Assembly: GCF_900105245.1 (NCBI RefSeq)
Contig: NZ_FNSZ01000001.1
Location: 3,906,001-3,970,000, forward strand
Length of the DNA: 64,000 bases
Direction of reading: 5' to 3'
From: Streptomyces sp. 1222.5
GTDB lineage: Bacteria; Actinomycetota; Actinomycetes; Streptomycetales; Streptomycetaceae
A program made the translations under genes and the position numbers. Within the stretch, counting starts at the first letter, position 1. Each line of letters opens with the position of its first letter. Under the pieces are notes generated by a model. The model saw only the letters and a program-made list of their open reading frames with translations, was not told the origin of the DNA and searched no databases. This document shows, one piece after another, positions 8,145 to 15,126 of this stretch.

Positions 8145-8651
8145 ATGACGACTACTGACCACAACGGTTCCGTGCTGGACACCGAGATCGGGGCCCTCAA
8201 GGGCGGCTCCGCGGACCTGCCGCAGTTCACCGGCAAGGCCGTACTGATCGTGAACGTGGCCTCGAAGTGCGGGCTGACCCCGCAGTACACGGGCCTGGAG
8301 AAGCTGCAGGAGCGGTACGCCGAGCAGGGCTTCACCGTGCTGGGCGTGCCCTGCAACCAGTTCCTCGGGCAGGAGCCCGGGACCGCCGAGGAGATCGCGG
8401 AGTTCTGCTCCGCGACGTACGGCGTGTCCTTCCCGCTGACCGAGAAGGTGGAGGTGAACGGCGAGGGCCGGCACCCGCTGTACGAGCGGCTCGTGGGCTT
8501 CGCCGACGCCGAGGGGCACACCGGCGACATCCGCTGGAACTTCGAGAAGTTCCTCGTCGGCCGGGACGGCCGGGTCGTCGCGCGCTTCTCGCCGCAGACC
8601 GAGCCGGAGTCGGCGGAGGTCGTGGCCGCCATCGAGGGCCAGCTGGCCTAG
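8145..8651 (+). CDS. Glutathione peroxidase family thiol peroxidase
   Basis: 168 residues, normal family length. The peroxidatic motif NVASKCGLT (Cys about residue 44), GVPCNQF with Gln and a second Cys, and WNFEKFLVG with the conserved Trp/Asn are all present, so Cys, Gln and Trp of the active centre are intact. Bacterial Cys-type members usually reduce hydroperoxides with thioredoxin rather than glutathione. It follows the ArsR-type regulator by 10 bases, so peroxide defence and the MFS pump may answer the same signal. Confidence 0.93.
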   Translation: MTTTDHNGSVLDTEIGALKGGSADLPQFTGKAVLIVNVASKCGLTPQYTGLEKLQERYAEQGFTVLGVPCNQFLGQEPGTAEEIAEFCSATYGVSFPLTEKVEVNGEGRHPLYERLVGFADAEGHTGDIRWNFEKFLVGRDGRVVARFSPQTEPESAEVVAAIEGQLA

Positions 8652-8655
8652 GCGG

Positions 8656-8681
8656 TTGACCCTGCCCCTGGGGCAGGGACG
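8656..8681 (+). promoter_or_regulatory. MerR-type promoter/operator
   Basis: A -35-like TTGACC (8656-8661) overlaps a perfect 9+1+9 palindrome CCCTGCCCC-T-GGGGCAGGG (8660-8678). A palindrome in the spacer right after TTGAC is the classic architecture of MerR-activated promoters. The MerR gene starts at 8772. Confidence 0.65.
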
Positions 8682-8690
8682 AGCGTTCCC

Positions 8691-8719
8691 GTCACCGGGC
8701 GGAGAGGCCGCCCGGTGAC
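8691..8719 (+). terminator. Strong hairpin between gpx and the merR gene
   Basis: Perfect 12-bp stem GTCACCGGGCGG / CCGCCCGGTGAC with an AGAGG loop. It can terminate the peroxidase transcript, but it also lies downstream of the MerR-type promoter, so it would be in the merR leader. Confidence 0.6.
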
Positions 8720-8771
8720 GGAGGAGCGAGAAGGCCGCAGGGCGGTCCGCTCGGCACGAGGGACGGACACC

Positions 8772-9641
8772 GTGAACGAGGAGCTGCTCACCATCGGCGC
8801 GTTCGCCGCGCGGGCCCGGCTCTCGGCCAAGGCCCTGCGGCTGTACGACCGGCTGGGCCTGCTGGCGCCGGCGCACGTCGACGCCGCCAGTGGTTACCGC
8901 TACTACCGCGCGGACCAGGTCGAGCACGCTCGGCTGGTGGCCCTGCTGCGGCAGCTCGACATGCCGCTCGCCCGGATCGCCGAGGTGACCGGGGCCGGGG
9001 GCGCCGAGGCCGCCGAGCGGCTCGCCGCCTACTGGGCGGACGTGGAGGCCCGGGTGGCCGGGCAGCGGACCCTCGTCGAGTACCTCCGTGGACGACTGTC
9101 GGGGAGGAGCTCCGAGATGTACGAGAAATTTGCGATCGAAATCATCGACGTGCCGGCGCAGGTGGTGATCACCGAGTCGCGGCACACGCTCGCGGACGAG
9201 TTGCCGGCCTGGATCGGCGCGTCCCTGGGGCGGCTGGAGGCGGGCGCGCGGGAGTGCGGGGGCGTGACGGGCGCGCCGTTCGTCGTCTACCACTCCGAGG
9301 TGTCGATGGAGAGCGACGGGCCGGCCGAGTCCTGTGTGCCGGTGGCGGACGGGGCCGCGGCCCGCGCATGGGCCGGACGGCAGGGGCGGGCCCGGGAGAC
9401 GACGGTGCGGGTGGAGCCGGCGGCACGGCTGGCCTACACCCGGATCACCAAGGCGCAGGTGGCCCATCCGCAGATCCTGGCCGCCTTCGAGGCGGTGGAG
9501 CAGTGGACGGCCGGGGAGGGGCTGTCGATCGCGGGGCCCTGCCGGGAGATCTACTTCGCCGACTGGGACGCGGCCGGGCCCGGTGACCCCGTGTGCGACG
9601 TGGCGTTCCCGGTGCACCGGTCCGCGGTGACCGCGGAGTAG
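8772..9641 (+). CDS. MerR-family regulator with GyrI-like effector domain
   Basis: 289 residues from GTG 8772 (GAGGGA upstream; the frame is open further 5' but the HTH begins at once). Residues 1-75 form the MerR HTH and wing (LTIGAFAARARLSAKALRLYDRLGLL with SGYRYY), followed by the dimer helix. From about residue 118 a GyrI/AraC-effector-like domain (EIIDVPAQVVITESRHT...VAFPVHR) binds small cationic or aromatic ligands in relatives. The palindrome at 8660 suggests autoregulation. Regulated drug resistance is possible, but no target gene is adjacent. Confidence 0.88.
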   Translation: MNEELLTIGAFAARARLSAKALRLYDRLGLLAPAHVDAASGYRYYRADQVEHARLVALLRQLDMPLARIAEVTGAGGAEAAERLAAYWADVEARVAGQRTLVEYLRGRLSGRSSEMYEKFAIEIIDVPAQVVITESRHTLADELPAWIGASLGRLEAGARECGGVTGAPFVVYHSEVSMESDGPAESCVPVADGAAARAWAGRQGRARETTVRVEPAARLAYTRITKAQVAHPQILAAFEAVEQWTAGEGLSIAGPCREIYFADWDAAGPGDPVCDVAFPVHRSAVTAE

Positions 9642-9668
9642 GCGCACCGGGCCCGCGGAGACAGGTGA

Positions 9669-9704
9669 GCCCTCTCGGCAAGGACGGCGTCTGGTCGAGA
9701 GGGC
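9669..9704. terminator. Inverted repeat between merR and DUF397 genes
   Basis: GCCCTCTCG (9669-9677) pairs with CGAGAGGGC (9696-9704) across an 18-nt loop, between convergent genes; a probable bidirectional terminator. Confidence 0.5.
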
Positions 9705-9786
9705 GTTCCCAGTGGTGCTTGTGCGGTTGTGGGGGCCGGACCGGAGCGTCCGGCTCGTCCGCGGACCAGGGTCAGGGAAGGTCTGC

Positions 9787-9978
9787 CTACGCCTTCACCG
9801 AGGCCACGAAGGCGTTCCACGCGTCGGTCGGGAAGGCCAGGACCGGGCCCTCGAGGACCTTGGAGTCGCGGACGGCGAGTTCGGCGGTGGTGGGCGACTT
9901 GACCTCGACGCAGGCGCCGTTGCCCGCGGAATAGGAAGACTTCATCCACGTCTCCGAAGCGCCCTGAATCAGTGCCAT
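9787..9978 (-). CDS. DUF397 protein
   Basis: 63 residues from ATG 9978, chosen because AGGAG lies 5 nt upstream (the in-frame GTG at 9984 is too close to it). The core WMKSSYSAGNGACVEV ... VRDSKVLEGPVLAFPTDAWNAFV is the complete DUF397 pattern. In Streptomyces these small proteins pair with XRE/DUF5753 regulators of the WhiJ type, as here (10168), and probably modulate or antagonise them. An inverted repeat sits upstream at 10012-10042. Confidence 0.92.
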   Translation of the reverse strand: MALIQGASETWMKSSYSAGNGACVEVKSPTTAELAVRDSKVLEGPVLAFPTDAWNAFVASVKA

Positions 9979-10011
9979 GTCCACTCCTGTTGCGAGTTGC
10001 GATAGTGCGGT

Positions 10012-10042
10012 TCACGCCAACCTTGTCGACTGATTGGCGTGA
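10012..10042. promoter_or_regulatory. Inverted repeat upstream of the DUF397 gene
   Basis: TCACGCCAA (10012-10020) and TTGGCGTGA (10034-10042) form a perfect 9-bp inverted repeat with a 13-bp spacer, 34 bases upstream of the DUF397 start. This is where an XRE-type regulator would be expected to bind. Confidence 0.5.
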
Positions 10043-10167
10043 TCGACGCTACCGGGCAACTGCCCCCGCCGGCGTAGTCGTTCACTCAACCGGATGGCAT
10101 ATTCCAGGTGAGCCTTCCAATAGAGTGGACCGACGGTGTACGATCCGGCGCCCTCTGTGACAGCAGC

Positions 10168-11025
10168 TCATTCCGCGTAGTCTTTGGCCCGTTCCGCAAT
10201 GAACTGTCGGGATTGCTCCACATTGAGGGACTGTGCCCGCAGATGCTCGTACATCACGGCGTACTTCTGCACGTCCTGCGCCTTCTCCAGGTACAGGTCG
10301 CTGGTGACGCCCTCCAGGTACACCACGCTGGAGTCGGCCGCGTCGGTGAACTCGAGGATCGCGTACTGGCCGTTGAGGCCCGGGTGCGCGCCCACCTCGA
10401 AGGGCAGCACCTGCACGGTGACGTGCGGCAGCTGGGACAGCTCGATCAGGTGCTCGAGCTGCTCGCGCATCACCAGCTTGCTGCCGACGACCCGGCGCAG
10501 CGCCGCCTCGTCCAGCACCACCCACAGCCGCAGGGGGTTCCCCTCGGCGGTGATACGTTCCTGTCGCCGCATGCGCACCTGCACGCGCTTCTCGATCTCG
10601 GCCGTCGACGTCTCCGGCAACGCGCCCTGCACCAGGGCCTCCGCGTAGGCACGGGTCTGCAGGAGACCGGTGACCAGCTGGGGTTCGTAGACCCGCAGGG
10701 ACTCGGCGTCGGTCTCCAGGCCGATGTACACGCTGTAGGGGATGTCCCCGAAGGTGTGCCACCAGCCCTGCTGCCGCGAGTCCCGGGCCATCTCCATCAG
10801 CGAGTCGACGATCCGCTGGTCGTCCACCTCGTACACGCCGCACAGGTCGCGCACGTCGCGCTGGCTGATGCTTCTGCGGCCGTTCTCCAGCCGACTGATC
10901 TTCGACTGCGACACGAGCAGCCGCTCCGCCACCTCTTCGGCCGTCATGCCCTTGAGCTCACGGAGCCTGCGCAGCTCCTGACCCAGCCGGCGCCGCCTGA
11001 CGGTGGGATTCACATTGGACGCCAC
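10168..11025 (-). CDS. XRE-family regulator with DUF5753 (WhiJ/AbaA-type)
   Basis: 285 residues from GTG 11025, preceded by GGAGG; the frame is open 13 codons further to 11064. The HTH (LGQELRRLRELKGMTAEEVA with SQSKISRLENG) fills residues 13-70; the rest is a DUF5753 domain (GWWHTFGDIPYSVYIGLETD, QLVTGLLQTRAYAEAL, LNGQYAILEF, VVYLEG). Such proteins act with DUF397 partners in control of development and antibiotic production. The partner is 189 bases downstream on the same strand, separated by its own candidate operator. Confidence 0.92.
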   Translation of the reverse strand: MASNVNPTVRRRRLGQELRRLRELKGMTAEEVAERLLVSQSKISRLENGRRSISQRDVRDLCGVYEVDDQRIVDSLMEMARDSRQQGWWHTFGDIPYSVYIGLETDAESLRVYEPQLVTGLLQTRAYAEALVQGALPETSTAEIEKRVQVRMRRQERITAEGNPLRLWVVLDEAALRRVVGSKLVMREQLEHLIELSQLPHVTVQVLPFEVGAHPGLNGQYAILEFTDAADSSVVYLEGVTSDLYLEKAQDVQKYAVMYEHLRAQSLNVEQSRQFIAERAKDYAE

Positions 11026-11191
11026 GGGACGTGCACCTCCGGCTGCCTGCCTGTTTCTTGACACTTTCCGTATCTGCTGTTCAGCAGACTGCCACCAAGG
11101 TGCTTTCTACCGCTGGGAAACGGTGGATATGCGGCGCGTACGCGTCAGTTCGGGCACAGATCCGAAAACCCGAGGCCGGCGGGGACGCAGT

Positions 11192-11233
11192 CGAGCGGGG
11201 CGGAGAGATCACAGGATCTCTCCGCCCCGCTCG
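11192..11233 (-). terminator. Very strong terminator after the GPP34 gene
   Basis: A perfect 19-bp stem (11192-11210 with 11215-11233) capped by an ACAG tetraloop, 46 bases past the GPP34 stop and before the XRE gene; it separates the two same-strand units. Confidence 0.8.
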
Positions 11234-11278
11234 GACCAGCGGCTCCCGAATCGGGTCTGTGGGGACCGGGGTTGCGGC

Positions 11279-12034
11279 TCAGTGGGCCACGGCGCGTGCC
11301 ATGGACCCGCGGTGCGGCTGCATCGGAACCCCGCGTGCGGGTTCCGCCGTCGGCCTGCCTCCGGGCCCGCCCGGCCGGCCCGGTGAGGCCGGGCCACGGC
11401 GCGGCTGGGCGGCCGCGCCGTTCTGCACGTCCATCACGGCGTGCGCGACGAGCCCGCCCATCGGGTCGTGCCGGATCAGGTCCCGCAGCCGGGACCTGGA
11501 CGAACGCCCCTCGTTGCCGGGGTAGAGATGTTTGCCGAGCCCGACGGCGTGCGCCAGGGCGGCGAGCGCCGCGGTCCGCGGGTCCGGCGGTACACCGGTG
11601 CGGATCGCGGAATCCAGCCGGGCTCGGATCTCCCGGCTGATCTCGTTGTCCGTCGCCTGATAGCGCGTCGTCGGCAGCACCCCGCACATCTGGCCCGCCA
11701 CGGCATGCACCATGCCGCACCGCTCCAGGTGCGAGAGGTAGGTCTGACGGAGCCCCAGCCGGGGTCCGCCGATCCAATGGACGGCACGTACCGGAGCGCC
11801 ACGCCTTCGCAGCAACTCCAACGCGCAGTCCAGAGTCGGATCTCCAGTCGGCCGTGGTGCCACCACGGCGATACGATCCCCGTCTGGGGCTATCCGTCCG
11901 GCCAGCGCCAGCTCCACTAGCTGTGCTCCGGCCAGACCGAGGTCGAGCGACTGCGGCTGTGCAGTGGTACCCGTGGTCGGGTCCAATGCCAGCAGCAGAA
12001 GCTCCTCCGGAAGTGTTCTGCGGCTCCTGCCCAT
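11279..12034 (-). CDS. GPP34 (GOLPH3-like) family protein
   Basis: 251 residues from ATG 12034. The N-terminus GRSRRTLPEELLLLALDPTTG is the GPP34 hallmark, followed by LGLAGAQLVELALAGRIAPDGDRIAVV and a long helical body ending near residue 205; the last 45 residues are Pro/Gly/Arg low complexity. The eukaryotic homologue binds PI4P in the Golgi; bacterial members have no settled function but are abundant in Streptomyces. Expressed alone, bounded by a strong terminator and by a promoter region shared with the carboxypeptidase gene. Confidence 0.88.
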   Translation of the reverse strand: MGRSRRTLPEELLLLALDPTTGTTAQPQSLDLGLAGAQLVELALAGRIAPDGDRIAVVAPRPTGDPTLDCALELLRRRGAPVRAVHWIGGPRLGLRQTYLSHLERCGMVHAVAGQMCGVLPTTRYQATDNEISREIRARLDSAIRTGVPPDPRTAALAALAHAVGLGKHLYPGNEGRSSRSRLRDLIRHDPMGGLVAHAVMDVQNGAAAQPRRGPASPGRPGGPGGRPTAEPARGVPMQPHRGSMARAVAH

Positions 12035-12101
12035 CCATGCCTCCCCGCGTGGATGAATGACAGGGTGACCCCTCTCACATTGGTCTGTCGAGGGTGCGTG
12101 A

Positions 12102-12121
12102 CCGGTTCGTGAGGGAACCGG
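12102..12121. promoter_or_regulatory. Palindrome in the GPP34/carboxypeptidase divergent region
   Basis: CCGGTTC-GTGAGG-GAACCGG, perfect 7-bp arms, in the 196-bp region between two divergent genes. Operator function is a guess. Confidence 0.35.
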
Positions 12122-12230
12122 CAGGTATGTCGTTCTCGTCTACCACAGGGGCCAAGCCCTCACACAGGACACTGGTACATGGTTCGGACAGGGCGCGCGT
12201 ACAGGCGTGCGGCGCATGGAGGAGGCATCG

Positions 12231-14933
12231 GTGGCGGGCGAGTCCCCCGACAGGTCGAAGCAGCGCGAGTCGTCGGCGGAACCGACGTCGGGGAGCGGGG
12301 GTTCGGTTCCCGAGGCGCGTGATCCGCGTCTCGCGGTCGCCCGCGAAAAGGATTCCTCGGGTGGTGGCAGGGACACCGCGACGAAGATCCTGTCGGTCCG
12401 GGACCTGAAGACACCGGCGGAGGCGGAGAAGCCGGCGGAGGCGGAGGAGTCCGCGGGCTCCGAGGGCGCCGACGCCGAGGCGTCGGCCGACGCCGCCCCC
12501 GACGAGGACATCGCGCTCCGCGACGCCGTCTCGGCGTGGGTGCGCGGGGCGGACGCGGGCAAGCGGGAGGCGAAGGCCGACGCACCTGCAAACACCGCTG
12601 AGCGCCGGGAGTCCGGGGCCGACACGGATGCCGAGGCGGGGGCGGAGTCCGCCGACGGTGCCGAGGCCGGTACCGACTCGGAGGCGGGGGCGAGTTCCGC
12701 CGCCGACGCCGACGCCGACACGGACGCCGGGTCCGCGTCCCGGTCCGGGGCCGAGTCCGGGGAGGCTGTCCAGACCGGCACCGGTTCGAAGGCCGACGGC
12801 GACGAGACCGACAAGGACGCCGACGGCAAGGCGAAGGCAGGCGCCGTCGAGAAGGCGGACGCGGCGGTGAGGTCCGACGCCCGCGTGGCGGCCGCCGCTC
12901 GCGTGAAGGCGGCGCACGGTGGCGCGAACGCCAAGGCGGGGGCGCGCTCTGACGCCGGCTCCGGTGCGAAGGCCGACGCCGCCCGGGACACCGAAACGGC
13001 CTCGAAGACCGGTGCGGCGCCGACGGCTGCCGCCGACGCACCAGCCGACTCGGAGCGGAAGTCCGGCGGCGACGCCGGGGCCGACGCCGACTCCCCCACC
13101 GACGCCGACCCGAAGGCGGACGCGGCTCCCGAGACCGGCACCGGCACCGGCTCCGAGGCGGACGCGAAGCCGGAGTCCGGAACCGACGCGAAGAGCGACG
13201 CGAAGCCCACGGACGCCGCCGACGCCAAGACCGACGCGGCTCCCCTCGACGCGAAGCCCGATGCCGGCACCGATGACGGAGCCGACGCCAAGGAGGACGC
13301 GAGGCCCGAGGACCGTGACGGTGGGGACGGGCCGCGGGTCGATCAGGCCACCGCCGTCTTCAAGGCCGTACGTCCCAAGGCGCCGCAGGTCGACCAGCCG
13401 ACCACCATGCTCAAGCTGGGCGGCAAGCCCCGGACACCCGCGCCCGAGAGCGAGCGCACCAGCAAGTTCGTCGCGCTGAAGAACGATCTGGGGCCCGCGC
13501 CCGCGAAGCCCGGCACCGCCGCCCCCGGCACCGGCAAGCCGGCCGGCGACGAGCCCGCGGCCGCCGCGCCGGCGGCCGCCAAGCCGGACGTCACCACCGC
13601 CGTCCCCCAGGTCGGCCCCGAGCGCACCACCCAGCAGCCGCTGCCGCCCAAGCCCCCGCTGGACCTGCTGGCGGAGCTGACGAACACCCCACCGCCCCCG
13701 GAGACCCCGGTCCGCACCGCCGTGCGCCGCGTCAAGATCTGGACCCCGCTGGTCCTGCTCCTGGCGATCGTCCTCGCGGTCGTGCAGAACTTCCGCCCGC
13801 TCCCCCAGCCCACCCTCGACCTCACCGCGAAGGACAGCTACACCTTCGGCGGCTCCGACGCGAAGGCCGGCATCCCGTGGCCGTCCGACGGCCAGGCCGC
13901 GCTGGACGTCCAGGGCATCGGCAGTTTCGGCTCCTCGGGCACGCAGAAGCCCGTGCCGATCGCGAGCGTCGCGAAGGTGATGACCGCGTACATCATCCTG
14001 CGCGACCACCGGCTCAAGAGCGGCGCCGACGGCCCCAAGATCAAGATCGACAAGACCGCCGAGCAGCAGTCGAACGCGGGCCAGGAGTCCACGGTCCACG
14101 TCACCGCCGGTGACTCGATCTCCCAGCGCGAGGCGCTGGAGAGCATCCTGATCGCCTCCGCGAACAACGTGGCCCGTCTGCTCGCCCGCTGGGACGCCGG
14201 TTCGGAGAAGGCGTTCGTGGCGAAGATGAACGCCACCGCCAAGGACCTCGGCATGACGAACAGCACGTACACCGACCCCTCCGGTCTGACGGACTCCACC
14301 GTCAGCACGGCTGTGGACCAGGTGAAGCTGGCCAAGGCCGCCATGACCGAGCCCGCCTTCCGCGAGGTCGCGGCGATGATGTCGTACGACGACTACAAGG
14401 GCGAGAACCACTCCAACTGGAACCACCTGGTCGGCAGGAACAACGTGGTCGGCATCAAGACCGGCACCACCACCTCCGCCCTCGGCAACCTCGTCTTCGC
14501 GGCGAAGAAGGACGTCGGCGGCGAGACGCGGACCATCGTGGGTGCCGTGCTGCGCCAGCCCGCGGGCGGCCCGGAGAACACCATCCTCAGCGCCGCCCTG
14601 GACCACAGCGACAAGCTGATCCGGGCCGCGCAGGGGGCGCTGAAGTCCGCGACGATCCTGAAGAAGGGCGACGTCGTCGGCTACGTGGACGACGGCCTCG
14701 GGGGCCGTACCCCGGTCGTGGCCACGAGGGACGTCAAGGCGGCCGGCTGGTCCGGTCTGAAGGTCGAGCTGGAGTTCGCCGCCGACGAGGTGCCGCACAC
14801 CGCGAAGGCCGGCACCCAGGTCGGCACGCTCACGGTGGGTGACGGCTCGGCCGGTGCGGTGAAGGTCCCGGTGGCCCTGGCCAAGGATCTGGCCGAGCCC
14901 GGTCTCGGCGCCAAGCTGACCCGTCTGGGCTGA
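12231..14933 (+). CDS. Membrane D-alanyl-D-alanine carboxypeptidase with long disordered N-terminus
   Basis: 900 residues from GTG 12231, which follows GGAGGAGG by 5 nt (upstream in-frame GTG 12207 and ATG 12216 lack such a site). Residues 1-500 are charged low complexity dominated by Ala, Asp, Lys, Gly and Ser; one membrane helix follows (about 504-525); the outer half is a penicillin-binding S11 peptidase: SVAK with Ser579/Lys582, SAN at 643-645 and KTG at 743-745. It should trim the terminal D-Ala of peptidoglycan stem peptides. The cytoplasmic half is far larger than in ordinary DacA proteins and may dock division or kinase partners; many Thr/Ser sites are present. Confidence 0.93.
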   Translation: MAGESPDRSKQRESSAEPTSGSGGSVPEARDPRLAVAREKDSSGGGRDTATKILSVRDLKTPAEAEKPAEAEESAGSEGADAEASADAAPDEDIALRDAVSAWVRGADAGKREAKADAPANTAERRESGADTDAEAGAESADGAEAGTDSEAGASSAADADADTDAGSASRSGAESGEAVQTGTGSKADGDETDKDADGKAKAGAVEKADAAVRSDARVAAAARVKAAHGGANAKAGARSDAGSGAKADAARDTETASKTGAAPTAAADAPADSERKSGGDAGADADSPTDADPKADAAPETGTGTGSEADAKPESGTDAKSDAKPTDAADAKTDAAPLDAKPDAGTDDGADAKEDARPEDRDGGDGPRVDQATAVFKAVRPKAPQVDQPTTMLKLGGKPRTPAPESERTSKFVALKNDLGPAPAKPGTAAPGTGKPAGDEPAAAAPAAAKPDVTTAVPQVGPERTTQQPLPPKPPLDLLAELTNTPPPPETPVRTAVRRVKIWTPLVLLLAIVLAVVQNFRPLPQPTLDLTAKDSYTFGGSDAKAGIPWPSDGQAALDVQGIGSFGSSGTQKPVPIASVAKVMTAYIILRDHRLKSGADGPKIKIDKTAEQQSNAGQESTVHVTAGDSISQREALESILIASANNVARLLARWDAGSEKAFVAKMNATAKDLGMTNSTYTDPSGLTDSTVSTAVDQVKLAKAAMTEPAFREVAAMMSYDDYKGENHSNWNHLVGRNNVVGIKTGTTTSALGNLVFAAKKDVGGETRTIVGAVLRQPAGGPENTILSAALDHSDKLIRAAQGALKSATILKKGDVVGYVDDGLGGRTPVVATRDVKAAGWSGLKVELEFAADEVPHTAKAGTQVGTLTVGDGSAGAVKVPVALAKDLAEPGLGAKLTRLG

Positions 14934-14956
14934 CCGCACCACCTCCGCCCGCCCGC

Positions 14957-15001
14957 GCACCCCGTCGACGGCGCCCACCCGGGAGCCGGTCGGCGGGGTG
15001 C
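14957..15001 (+). terminator. Hairpin terminator after the carboxypeptidase gene
   Basis: GCACCCCG...CGGGGTGC inverted repeat with an interrupted 16-bp stem around CCCACCCGGGA, 24 bases past the stop codon. Confidence 0.6.
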
Positions 15002-15126
15002 GTGCTAGCGTCACGAATCGGGGCAGCTAGCCGGTCAGGGGGACAAGGCCGGGAACTGGACGAGAAGCGGCCGGGAACACTGAGGGAAACGGCCGAGAAA
15101 AGAAGACGGGAACGGGGAGCCTTCAG

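Noticed and set aside
12075..15014. 979-codon open frame on the minus strand
   Set aside because: It is exactly antisense to the carboxypeptidase gene and consists of Gly/Arg/Val low complexity forced by GC-rich codons; no domain, no ribosome site.
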